A DNA stretch of 41,989 nucleotides, taken from contig CAZSTI010000006.1 in assembly GCA_964609995.1 (NCBI GenBank), forward strand, positions 1 to 41,989, in the 5' to 3' direction. Shown piece after piece: positions 25,088-34,900 of this stretch (its first letter is position 1; each line of letters opens with the position of its first letter). This DNA is from JAAYGD01 sp964609995 (lineage in GTDB: Bacteria; Bacillota_I; Bacilli_A; RF39; UBA660). Below the pieces are notes generated by a model. That model was not told the DNA's origin and did no database searches. It was given only the letters and a program-made list of their open reading frames with translations. A program made the position numbers and the translations under genes.

Positions 25088-26905
25088 ATGGAAACATTAA
25101 TAATTAATTCAATAAACAAATCGTTTGATAGAGAAGTATTAAATAATATTAGTTGTAAGTTTTATAAAGGAGAAATTGTATCTATACTTGGAGAAAGTGG
25201 ATGTGGAAAAAGTACATTATTAAATATTATAGGAGGTTTAGATAAAAATTATAGTGGTGAATTATTGTTTGAAGGTAAAGACATTAGAGAAAATGCTGAA
25301 AATTATAGAAAAACTAATGTGGGTTTTGTTTTTCAAAACTGTAACTTAATTTCTTATTTAAACTTGATTGACAATGTTGCTTTACCACTTGCGTTTTACA
25401 ATGGAAATATATCTTTAAGAAGAAAGAAAGCATCAATTATTTTAAAAAAAATGGGATTAGAAAATCATTTATATAAAAAGCCAAATGAAATATCTGGAGG
25501 TCAAAAACAAAAAGTTGCAATTGCTCGAGCTTTAATAAATAATCCAAAAATATTAATATGTGACGAACCTACTGGTTCATTGGATTCAAATAGTACTAGA
25601 GAAATATTAAGCATATTTGATGAAATTGCAAAAATGGGTAAAATAATAATTATAGCGACTCATTCAAGTGTTGTATCAAGTTTTAGTCACAGAATAATTA
25701 GAATAAAGGATGGGTCTATAGAAAAAGAAGAAATATTGAATGATTTTATAGAATATTATGAAGAAAAACCAATTATTAATAAAATAAAAAGAATATCATT
25801 TATTTCTAATATAGTTTTATCTATTAGTAATCTTAAATCAAAAAAGTTTAGGACACTGTTAATTTCAATAGGAACCTCAATTGGGTTAATAGGTTTAATT
25901 GTTATACTATCTTTAAGTGATAGTGTAAAAAGTTATATAAATGACTCTATAGGAGAAGTTAATTCAAAAAATATTGTTGAAATATATAAAGAAAAACAGG
26001 ATAATTCTAATGTATCAGAAGAGTTTGAAGAATTAGAAATAAAAGAAATCAAAGAAAATAAATTAGTTAATAACGTATCATTTGGTTATTATAATAGAGG
26101 TAAATATATATTTATGTATAATAATAATTTATATAAATTTAACATAATAAATACATATTCCTCACAAATGAATAAAAATCTCTTAATAAATGGTAATTTT
26201 CCAAAATATAATGAAATAATGATTAATAATAATTTATTAAACAAAATAAGTAAAAACATGGTAGATGATAATATAGTATTCGAAAAGAAGATATATAAAA
26301 TATCCGGGGTATATGAAGATGGTATGTCAGAAGACATTATATATTTAAACTACAATGATATAAATAATTTATATAATATTAAACCAAATATTTTGTATTT
26401 AGAATCTAATAATATTAGTAAATTAAAAAAAGAAATAGTTGAAGAAGGATACTATCTATCTTATTTGGAAGAATCATTAACATTATTTAATGAAGCATTT
26501 GATATATTTAAATATATATTAACTTTTATATCTCTTTTGTCACTTTTTATATCTAGTATTATGATTATGGTTGTTTTATATATAAGCGTTTTAGAGAGAA
26601 CAAAAGAAATTGGAGTTTTAAGAACGATTGGATGGAATAAAAAAGAAGTAAAGAGATTGTTTGTATATGAAGGAATTATTTATGGAATAATATCATCAAT
26701 TATCTCAATTGGTCTTTCATCTGTTTTACTATTTATTGCAGATAAAATTCTTTATACATATTTTGATTTAAGAACAAATAGTATTAATTATACATATTTT
26801 GTTTATATATTATTAATAAGCATATTTATGGGATTGATATCTAGTTATTTGCCTTCCAAAAAAACATCTAAAATTAATATAATAGATTCTTTGAGATATG
26901 AATAA
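25088..26905 (+). CDS. MacB-like ABC exporter, ATPase and FtsX-type permease in one chain
   Basis: A 605-residue protein. Residues 1-220 are an ABC ATPase of the LolD/MacB class: Walker A GESGCGKST near 35-43, signature SGGQKQ near 138, Walker B ILICDEPTGSLD. Four membrane segments follow (about 255-280, 470-500, 525-555 and 565-590), with an extracellular domain of about 190 residues between the first two. The C-terminal TKEIGVLRTIGW block is the FtsX-permease signature. Fused single-gene forms are seen in MacB and in many low-GC Gram-positives. The exported substrate is unknown: peptide, antibiotic or lipoprotein are all possible. GAGGAG is the ribosome site. A TATAAT at 25067-25072 may be its promoter, but no -35 is evident. 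Confidence 0.88.
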   Translation: METLIINSINKSFDREVLNNISCKFYKGEIVSILGESGCGKSTLLNIIGGLDKNYSGELLFEGKDIRENAENYRKTNVGFVFQNCNLISYLNLIDNVALPLAFYNGNISLRRKKASIILKKMGLENHLYKKPNEISGGQKQKVAIARALINNPKILICDEPTGSLDSNSTREILSIFDEIAKMGKIIIIATHSSVVSSFSHRIIRIKDGSIEKEEILNDFIEYYEEKPIINKIKRISFISNIVLSISNLKSKKFRTLLISIGTSIGLIGLIVILSLSDSVKSYINDSIGEVNSKNIVEIYKEKQDNSNVSEEFEELEIKEIKENKLVNNVSFGYYNRGKYIFMYNNNLYKFNIINTYSSQMNKNLLINGNFPKYNEIMINNNLLNKISKNMVDDNIVFEKKIYKISGVYEDGMSEDIIYLNYNDINNLYNIKPNILYLESNNISKLKKEIVEEGYYLSYLEESLTLFNEAFDIFKYILTFISLLSLFISSIMIMVVLYISVLERTKEIGVLRTIGWNKKEVKRLFVYEGIIYGIISSIISIGLSSVLLFIADKILYTYFDLRTNSINYTYFVYILLISIFMGLISSYLPSKKTSKINIIDSLRYE

Positions 26906-26918
26906 AATTTGTTATAAT
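26891..26918 (+). promoter_or_regulatory. Promoter of tex
   Basis: TTGAGA (26891-26896, inside the end of the ABC gene) and TATAAT (26913-26918), spacing 16. Confidence 0.6.
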
Positions 26919-26939
26919 TAAATAGATTGGAGTTACATA

Positions 26940-29060
26940 ATGAATGATATTATAATTGAACAAATGAAAAACACTTTAGGAATTTCAAAACAACAAATAG
27001 AAACTGTATTGAAATTATTAGAGGATGGCAACACTATACCATTTATCGCAAGATATAGAAAAGAGATGACAAAAAATTTAGATGAGGAACAAATAAAGAG
27101 TATTAATGAAGTCTATGAATATCAAGTTAATTTAATGAATAAAAAAGAAAATATAATTAAATTAATCGATGAAAAGGGTATGTTAACTGAAGAAATAAAA
27201 CAAAACATTTTAAATTGTCAAAAACTTATAGAAGTAGAAGATATATATAGACCTTATAAAGAAAAGAAAAAGACAAAAGCATCAGAAGCAATTAAAAACG
27301 GATTAGAACCTCTTGCAAAGTTTATAATGACTTTTCCAAAAGATATACCTAATTTAGGTGATTATTTAAATGAAAACATAAAAAGTGAAATGGATGCTAT
27401 ACAAGGCGCAAAAGATATTATTGCAGAATGGATTAGTGATAATTCTATTTTTAGGAAATGGATAAGAAGTTATATATATTCTAATGGAATAATTTCTTCA
27501 AAAAAGAAAAAAGATTCTAAAGATGAGGAAAAAGTGTATGAAATGTATTATGATTACAAAGAATCTTTGAAAACTATAAAACCTCATAGAATTCTTGCTA
27601 TAAATAGAGGCGAAAAGGAAAAAGTATTAAATATAAAAATCGATATAGATGATAATAAAATAATAGAATATTTAGATAAAGAAAACATAAAAATTGAAGG
27701 ATTATTATCTTCAAAGTATGTTCACGAAGCAACAGAAGATGGATATAAAAGATTAATATTTCCAAGTATTGAAAGAGAAATTAGAAGTGAATTAACTGAT
27801 GAAGCGAACGAACAAGCTATCAAGATTTTTTCGGATAACCTTGAAAACTTATTGCTTCAACCACCAATGAAAGAAAAGATAGTGCTTGGATTGGACCCTG
27901 CTTTTAGAACTGGATGTAAACTTGCTGTTATTGATAAAACTGGAAAGTTTTTGGAAAAGAGTGTTATTTATCCTCATGAACCAATTAATGATGTTGAAAA
28001 ATCAAATGAAGAATTAAATAGATTGGTTGAAAAGTATAAAGTAGATATTATTTCAATAGGAAACGGTACAGCATCTAGAGAATCTGAAAAATTTATTTCA
28101 AATTATATTCAAGATTATAAAAAGGATACAAAATATATTATTGTAAATGAAGCTGGAGCATCAGTATATTCTGCTAGTAAACTTGCAATAGAAGAGTTTC
28201 CAAATTTGCATGTTGAAGAAAGAAGCGCAATAAGTATTGCTAGGAGACTTCAAGATCCTCTTTCAGAATTGGTTAAAGTAGAACCTAAAAGTATTGGAGT
28301 AGGTCAGTATCAACACGATGTACCACAAAACAGATTAAATGAGTCATTGGATTTTGTGGTTAGTAAGGCAGTAAATTTAGTAGGTGTTAATATTAATACG
28401 GCGAGTCATTCATTATTAAGATATGTATCAGGATTAAATAAAAAAAACATTGAAAATATTATTGAATATAGAAATAAAAAAGGAAAAATAGAATCAAGAA
28501 AAGAATTAGAAAAAATATTAAACGAAAAAATATATCAACAATCTATTGGATTCATGAGAATAATGGATGGATCAAATCCATTAGATAAAACTAGTATTCA
28601 TCCCGAAAGTTATTCAGTAGTATTAGAGTTATTAAACAAATTGGAATTGCAAAAAGAAGATTTGGGCTCAGCTATATTAAATGAAAAATTAGAAAAAATA
28701 AATAAAAACGAATATAATATTGACGAATATACATTTAAAGATATAATTTCCTCTTTAAAACAACCTTTAAGAGATTTAAGAGATGATTTTAAAACGCCAA
28801 TATTAAAAAGCAATATTTTAACTATTCAAGATTTAACTTTAGGTATGAAATTACAAGGAACAGTTAGAAATGTTGTTGATTTTGGTTTGTTTATAGATAT
28901 TGGTTTAAAAAATGATGGTTTAGCGCACATCTCAAAACTAAGCAATAAATACATAAAACATCCTAGTGATTTGTTTAATGTTGGAGATATTGTAGATTGC
29001 TATGTAGACGATATATTTTTAGATAAAAATAAAGTTAGTTTATCATTAATAGAAAAGTAA
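26940..29060 (+). CDS. tex: Tex-family RNA-binding protein with S1 domain
   Basis: A 706-residue protein matching Tex (YhgF/YdcI family). It has the N-terminal helical region with PFIARYRKEMT, the YqgF-like RNase-H fold (LGLDPAFRTGCKLAVID), the QYQHDVPQNRL block, a helix-hairpin-helix pair (NINTASHSLLRYVSGL) and a C-terminal S1 domain (LQGTVRNVVDFGLFIDIG). Tex is related to eukaryotic Spt6 and affects transcription and toxin or virulence expression in some pathogens; its exact task in Bacillota is unclear. TTGGAG is the ribosome site. Confidence 0.95.
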   Translation: MNDIIIEQMKNTLGISKQQIETVLKLLEDGNTIPFIARYRKEMTKNLDEEQIKSINEVYEYQVNLMNKKENIIKLIDEKGMLTEEIKQNILNCQKLIEVEDIYRPYKEKKKTKASEAIKNGLEPLAKFIMTFPKDIPNLGDYLNENIKSEMDAIQGAKDIIAEWISDNSIFRKWIRSYIYSNGIISSKKKKDSKDEEKVYEMYYDYKESLKTIKPHRILAINRGEKEKVLNIKIDIDDNKIIEYLDKENIKIEGLLSSKYVHEATEDGYKRLIFPSIEREIRSELTDEANEQAIKIFSDNLENLLLQPPMKEKIVLGLDPAFRTGCKLAVIDKTGKFLEKSVIYPHEPINDVEKSNEELNRLVEKYKVDIISIGNGTASRESEKFISNYIQDYKKDTKYIIVNEAGASVYSASKLAIEEFPNLHVEERSAISIARRLQDPLSELVKVEPKSIGVGQYQHDVPQNRLNESLDFVVSKAVNLVGVNINTASHSLLRYVSGLNKKNIENIIEYRNKKGKIESRKELEKILNEKIYQQSIGFMRIMDGSNPLDKTSIHPESYSVVLELLNKLELQKEDLGSAILNEKLEKINKNEYNIDEYTFKDIISSLKQPLRDLRDDFKTPILKSNILTIQDLTLGMKLQGTVRNVVDFGLFIDIGLKNDGLAHISKLSNKYIKHPSDLFNVGDIVDCYVDDIFLDKNKVSLSLIEK

Positions 29061-29075
29061 TTATTTTCTATTTTT

Positions 29076-29149
29076 GCCGGATTAGTTTAATGGTAAAACG
29101 AGTGAATCGTAATCATTTGATGCGAGTTCGATTCTTGCATCCGGCACCA
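29076..29149 (+). tRNA. tRNA-Thr (anticodon CGT)
   Basis: A 74-base cloverleaf. Acceptor stem GCCGGAT/ATCCGGC with A73 and encoded CCA; D-stem GTTT/AAAC; anticodon stem AGTGA/TCATT enclosing loop ATCGTAA with CGT at 34-36; T-arm GCGAG-TTCGATT-CTTGC. CGT reads ACG (Thr), a rare codon in so AT-rich a genome. It is a single tRNA gene between tex and the type VII locus. Confidence 0.95.
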
Positions 29150-29180
29150 ATATTTTTAATAAAAAAATAAATATATGATG

Positions 29181-29189
29181 TGATATAAT
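29181..29189 (+). promoter_or_regulatory. Extended -10 promoter of the hydrolase effector pair
   Basis: TGATATAAT, a perfect extended -10 element, 25 bases before the start codon at 29214. The -35 region is A-rich with no match. Confidence 0.5.
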
Positions 29190-29213
29190 ATATATAATAA
29201 TAAAGAGGTGTTT

Positions 29214-30467
29214 ATGAATAGTGTATCAGTAGATTTAAATAAAATGTTAAGTATAGAGAATGATTTAATTATATTAAAAGACAAGATATCAAATAAAATT
29301 ATAGAAATAAATGCAAGTATTGATGTTATTGTTAGTAATTGGGATGGAAATAGGTCTACAGAATCTCTAATAAATATAGAAGAAATAAAAAAAGAATATA
29401 CTGATTTAGTAATCGAATTAGAAAAAAAGATCGATGCTCTTAATAAAGCTAGAATCACATATGAAAAAGAAACAAATAAAGGAGTTGAAACTACCGAATC
29501 AATATCATCTATGGAGGAAGTACAACCAACCGTGCCTCCAACTATAATGCCTCAACCAACTTTTGAACCTAGTGGGTTATCCTATGTTCAAAACAATACT
29601 TATTTCTCAAATGCTGGTACAATAAAAGTAGATGAAGCAACGTTAAAAAATATGGGTGTTAAGTTTGAAAATGGTGTTCCTCAAATGTATCGTAATGCAT
29701 ATATTGCACAATTAGGTGGAATGAATTACCTTGTTTCTTTTCCTAAAAATAGTACTGGCGAAACCCCTACTAATTTACCGGTTTTTGTTGAATTCCATGG
29801 CCATTCTGCATCATCCAAATGGTTCCATAAAAAAGAAGAGATTTATAAAGAAACAACATTTAGTAGTTTTATGAAAGGACCAGTTATGGGATTGAAAGCA
29901 ACAGATGCCAATCCTAATTTACAGGCAATTTTTATTATGCCTCAATCCTCTGCTCCTGGATTTTTGAACGATAACCTAGAAAAAGTTCATAATATTTATA
30001 CAACAGTTTCAAGTTCATTAAAATCTGATCCAGCAGGCTTTAATGCTAATGTATTTAGTGCTGGAGGAGCAGGTTTTTATAGATATTGTAAAGACTATTC
30101 TTCTGATGTAAAAGCCGCATATATTGTTGATCCTTCAACTTATTCAGAAAGATTGGCGAATGTACCACAAAATATACCAATATATGTTTTTACTTCAACT
30201 AAATCTGGCCCTTATAACAGCCAATTTTTGAGTGCTATTAAAAGTTTAAATGTAAATCTTACATCGAGTTCAATTTTGTCAAAAAAAGATAATAGCGGAT
30301 TACTTAATATTGTTGCAAACCCATATTCTAATGGTTTTAATTTAGTTAATGTTTCCAATACCGGACACGAAGAGTTAAGAGATTTGGTTTTTTCACAGGA
30401 TTTTTTTAATACGGTATTAGCAAAGGATAGTAATAATTCATTACTTGGAAGATCTTCTATTGATTAA
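29214..30467 (+). CDS. WXG-domain protein with C-terminal alpha/beta-hydrolase, probable type VII effector (first copy)
   Basis: A 417-residue protein. The ATG at 29214 follows AGAGGTG; a GTG at 29208 lies on that site. Residues 1-85 form a helical hairpin with W43-D-G45 at the turn, the WXG pattern recognised by EssC-type machines. Residues 86-120 are a Pro/Thr/Glu-rich linker. The rest is an alpha/beta-hydrolase-like domain: oxyanion region H195-G196 after the strand LPVFVEF, a nucleophile elbow VFSAGG (S282), and a late His in TGHEE (H385). The first Gly of GxSxG is Val here, unlike the second copy. There is no Sec signal peptide. With essC downstream, secretion by type VII is the natural inference; the substrate (ester, lipid or peptide) cannot be told. 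Confidence 0.8.
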   Translation: MNSVSVDLNKMLSIENDLIILKDKISNKIIEINASIDVIVSNWDGNRSTESLINIEEIKKEYTDLVIELEKKIDALNKARITYEKETNKGVETTESISSMEEVQPTVPPTIMPQPTFEPSGLSYVQNNTYFSNAGTIKVDEATLKNMGVKFENGVPQMYRNAYIAQLGGMNYLVSFPKNSTGETPTNLPVFVEFHGHSASSKWFHKKEEIYKETTFSSFMKGPVMGLKATDANPNLQAIFIMPQSSAPGFLNDNLEKVHNIYTTVSSSLKSDPAGFNANVFSAGGAGFYRYCKDYSSDVKAAYIVDPSTYSERLANVPQNIPIYVFTSTKSGPYNSQFLSAIKSLNVNLTSSSILSKKDNSGLLNIVANPYSNGFNLVNVSNTGHEELRDLVFSQDFFNTVLAKDSNNSLLGRSSID

Positions 30468-30486
30468 ATAATAAGAAGAGGTGTTT

Positions 30487-31821
30487 ATGAATAATGTTAA
30501 AGTTAACCTAACAAAAATGCAAAGTATAGAAAACGACTTAATTGTTTTAAAAGACATTTTTTTAAACAAGATAAGTGAAATGAATACCTATTTAAGCACA
30601 ATTGATAGTAATTGGGATGGGAAAAAATCCGCAGAAACATTAATAAATGTAGAAGAAATAAAAAAGGAATATAACTACATTTTAATATTTCTTGAGGAAA
30701 AAATAGCGCAATTGAGTAAAGCTAGAACAACTTATGAAAAAGAAACTCATAAAGGTGTTGAATCTTCAGAATCAACATCTGTGGTTGAAAAAGAGTCAGC
30801 TGTGTCACCAACGTTAACACCTCAATCAACCATAGAACCGACTACAATACCAAGTTCAACATCTCAACCAACGATAGAACCGACATTAACACCTGTATCA
30901 ATGCCTGAACCAACAACGCCGGTTGTTGATTTTGAAAGTAAGGAAGGAATTGTTTTGAGCAATCAATTACTGAGAGATTTGGGAGTTGTTTTTGATAACT
31001 CTGGAAACCCTAAAAAAGTTGGGAACACATACGTTGTTAAGCAATCATATGGAAAAGGTTTTAAAAATAATTTATTGTTTTTGCCTGTTGATGCAAATGG
31101 AGAAGTTCCTAAAAATCTACCCGTACTAATTGAACTTCATGGAAACAATGAAGCATCAAATTATATAAACATTACTCAAATGCCAAATGTTATGGGTATA
31201 AGAGAAACCTCTAATAATCCTAATTTGCAAACAATTATAATTATTCCTCAAGTTGATAATGCCAAATATTATGCTAGCGATATTGATCCAATACATGAAT
31301 ATTATACTCAAGTTAAAAGTACTTTTGAAACACAGGACAAAGCGTTTTTATATGGATTTAGTGCCGGATTACATGGCGGTGCAAAATATGCAGATAAATA
31401 TGGTGAAACTGATTTAAAAGGAGTAGTTGTTTTTGATGGAGGACCAAATAGTACGACTTTAAAAAACATTTCTCCAAATATTCCATTTTTAGTGGTAGCG
31501 TCTGATAATAAAATAAATGATGTAAAAAATACATTTAAATATTTGGGAAATTCTAACATTCCATCTAAAGTTTATGATAGTATTGATGGAAGTCTGTATT
31601 CTTGGTCAAAAATAAATGTTAATGAGTATAATCAATATGATTCAGTAGATCCAAGAAATCAATACCGTTCTGTATTAGAAGATGCCTTAAGAAGTAGTAA
31701 TTATACAAACGGTAATTTGAGTGTTGTTAATGTGTCGGGAGTGGGACATGCTGAAATAAGAGATTTTGGAACGGGTTCATATTTCTATGATACTGTTTTG
31801 AAAGTATTATTTAATAAATAA
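30487..31821 (+). CDS. WXG-domain protein with C-terminal alpha/beta-hydrolase, probable type VII effector (second copy)
   Basis: A 444-residue paralogue of the gene before it. The N-termini are alike (W43-D-G45 again, then the same KARxTYEKET helix end), and the bases AGAGGTGTTTATGAATA around the start are identical, so the duplication included the ribosome site. The linker is longer and made of short TxxPT units (roughly residues 100-150). In the hydrolase part H218-G219 forms the oxyanion region, the elbow is a canonical GFSAG (S292), and H421 in GVGHAE is the likely catalytic His. The enzyme family looks like the esterase/PHB-depolymerase or prolyl-oligopeptidase type. A terminator follows, so the two effector genes form their own transcription unit. 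Confidence 0.82.
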   Translation: MNNVKVNLTKMQSIENDLIVLKDIFLNKISEMNTYLSTIDSNWDGKKSAETLINVEEIKKEYNYILIFLEEKIAQLSKARTTYEKETHKGVESSESTSVVEKESAVSPTLTPQSTIEPTTIPSSTSQPTIEPTLTPVSMPEPTTPVVDFESKEGIVLSNQLLRDLGVVFDNSGNPKKVGNTYVVKQSYGKGFKNNLLFLPVDANGEVPKNLPVLIELHGNNEASNYINITQMPNVMGIRETSNNPNLQTIIIIPQVDNAKYYASDIDPIHEYYTQVKSTFETQDKAFLYGFSAGLHGGAKYADKYGETDLKGVVVFDGGPNSTTLKNISPNIPFLVVASDNKINDVKNTFKYLGNSNIPSKVYDSIDGSLYSWSKINVNEYNQYDSVDPRNQYRSVLEDALRSSNYTNGNLSVVNVSGVGHAEIRDFGTGSYFYDTVLKVLFNK

Positions 31822-31827
31822 TACCAA

Positions 31828-31857
31828 AATAAGATTAATAAATAATCTTATTTTTTA
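31828..31857 (+). terminator. Terminator after the hydrolase pair
   Basis: A 10-bp inverted repeat AATAAGATTA/TAATCTTATT (31828-31837 with 31843-31852), loop ATAAA, then TTTTTA. Confidence 0.85.
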
Positions 31858-31858
31858 T

Positions 31859-31887
31859 TTGCTTTTTGTATTCATTTAATATATAAT
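31859..31887 (+). promoter_or_regulatory. Promoter of the essC operon
   Basis: TTGCTT (31859-31864) and TATAAT (31882-31887), spacing 17, right after the preceding terminator. Confidence 0.55.
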
Positions 31888-31926
31888 TAAATAAGATAAT
31901 AGGGGTTATTTAAGGATGTGATACTT

Positions 31927-34900
31927 ATGCAATTATTACTAATAAAAAAAGACAAAATTGACATTATTAAGTTACCATCTAATATTTTTGGGAGTTATTG
32001 GATTATTGACAAAAACATTTATAAAAAGAATCAAAATTTAATTAATGTTTTTGAAGAAGATGGTAAGTGGAAAATAGTAAGCAATGACGAAAATAAAATA
32101 ATAGAAAGTAATGGAATAACTTTAGATTATACTTTTCTATCTGAATATAGTTTTTATTATATCAAAACAAAAGAGAACGCTATATATATTTTATATGCAT
32201 GTCCTATATACGATAATAGTACTATTCAATTAGATTTTAATGACTTAAAAGAAATAAATATTGGAAAAGATAAAACTAATGAAATAGTATATGATTTAGA
32301 AGTAATTGGTGGGATTAATACCAAACTGATATTTCAAGATAATAAATGGAGAATAATAGATTTAAATAGCAAGTTTGGTACATATTTAAACAACGAGTCT
32401 ATTAAAGAGGCCACAGTAGAAAATGGAGATATTATTTTCATAATGGGTTTGAAAATAATTATAGTTGGTAATTCTTTATTAATTAACAATCCATTTAATG
32501 TTATTTCATATAATCAAAATATTTTCAAATTAAATAAACCTGTCACAGTTGATTTTGAAAGAGAAACTGAAGATGAAGAAAATATTGAATTATATAAAGA
32601 AGAAGATTATTTTTCTAGATCACCACGATTCAAAACACTAATTGAAAAAGAAGTAATGGTTATAGATTCGCCACCAGCAAAACAAAGTACAGAAGAAATG
32701 CCAATGATTTATATTATAGGGCCAATGCTTACAATGAGTATGATGTCTTTGATGACGGTTTTTACTTCATTAAATAGATATTTATCTGGAGAAGCTGAAT
32801 TTAATACTATTTTGCCTTCATTAATAATTGGATTTGCAATGATGATTAGTATGATTTTGTGGCCTTTATTAAATAAGAGGTACCAAAAGAAGAAAAAAAT
32901 AGAATATGAAAAAGAAAGACAAACTAAATACGGAGCATATATAGATTCTAGAAGAGAACTATTAGAAGCTATTTCAAAAAAACAAAGACAAATTTTGATT
33001 GAAAACTATTTGCCGGCTCCAACTTGTGAGGTAATAATAAATAATAGAAATAGACAACTTTGGGAAAGAAAAATAGAACAACCCGATTTTTTGGCTACTA
33101 GATTAGGTATTGGGAACACTCCTTTGGAAATAGATATTAAATATCCTGAATCTCATTTCTCTATGTATGAAGATAATTTACAAGATGAAATAAATAGAAT
33201 GGTAAATGTATCAAAAGAGTTAAAAGATGTTCCAATAAGCATATCTTTTTTGGAAAAAAACTATTCTGCACTTGTTGGAAAAAGAAATTTGACCAATGAG
33301 TTTATTAAAGAAATTTTACTTCAATTTATAACTTTTCACAGTTATGAAGATTTAAAATTGGTTTTCTTTATGGATGAAAAACATCAAGAAGATTGGGAAT
33401 ATTTAAAGACTATTCCCCATGTTTGGTCTGACGATAAGACAATTAGATACTTTGCAACCGGTTATGAAGAAATGAAAGAATTGTCATCAATTTTAGAACA
33501 AGAGTTACAAGGTAGAATTAATTCTGAAGGTAATTCTTCAAAAGACTATAAATCGTTTATTCCATATTATGTAATAATAACTAATAATTATAATGTATCA
33601 AAAAACATAAAAATACTGGGGGATGTATTAAAACAAAAAACAAATTATGGATATAGTGTTCTAGTTATAAACGAAACATTATCTAATTTACCAAATGAAT
33701 GTACTACATTTATTAGTATAGATAGCAACAAGGGTGGAGTATTTGAAAGTGAGTTAATTTCTACAAAACAAAAAGAATTTTTTCTTGATAAAGCTGCAAT
33801 TAAGAATTTAAAACCTAGTTTGAAAGTTCTTGCAAACACTCCAATTAAGCTTTCAAAAGAAATGTATTCTTTACCTAAAATATATACCTTTTTAGAAATG
33901 TTTGAAGTTGGTAAGGTTGAACAATTAAATTCTTTGTATAGATGGAAAACAAATGATTCTATTGTGTCTTTACAAACTCCAATTGGAATTGATAGTCATG
34001 GTATGATTTCAAGACTAGATGTTCATGAAAAGGCACACGGACCTCATGGCTTAATTGCGGGAATGACTGGTTCTGGAAAGAGTGAATTGATTTTATCTTA
34101 TATTGTGTCTTTGGCGGTAAATTATCATCCGGATGATGTGTCCTTTGTATTAATTGATTATAAAGGCGGATTTTTAGTTGGAGCTTTACAAAACAATGAA
34201 ACAGGAATGAAATTACCTCATTTGGCTGGTTCAATTACAAACCTTGATAATGTTGAAATGAACAGATCATTGTTATCAATACAAAGTGAATTAAAAAGAA
34301 GACAAAGATTATTTAATGAGGTAAGAGAGCAATTAGGAGAAAGTACCATAGATATTTATAAATATCAGAAATTTTATCATGAAGGTTTAATAAAAGAACC
34401 AATTCCACATTTGTTAATAATTTCTGATGAGTTTGCGGAATTAAAAACACAACAATCAGAATTTATGGAACAATTGATTAGTACTGCTCGTATTGGAAGA
34501 AGTTTAGGAGTACATTTAATATTGTCAACTCAAAAACCATCAGGTGTTGTTAATGATCAAATTTGGAGTAACAGTAGATTTAAGATATGCTTGAAAGTAC
34601 AAGAAAAAGCTGATAGTATGGATGTAATAAAATCTCCTGATGCAGCAAGTTTGAAGCAAGTTGGAAGATATTATTTGCAAGTAGGATATAATGAGTATTT
34701 TTCTTTGGGCCAATCTGCTTGGACGGGAGCCAAATATTTCCCATCCGATAAAATAAAGAAAGAGATAGATACATCTATAGATTTTATTAATAATATTGGA
34801 ATGATTGTAAAAGAAGTTGAAGAACAAAAAAATTTGAATTTGAATTCTGAAGGAGAACAATTAACTGCCGTTGTCAATTATTTATCAAATCTTGCAAAAA

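Noticed and set aside
34540..34877. Overlapping minus-strand frames inside essC
   Set aside because: They have no ribosome sites or family motifs and are shadows of the strongly supported essC frame.
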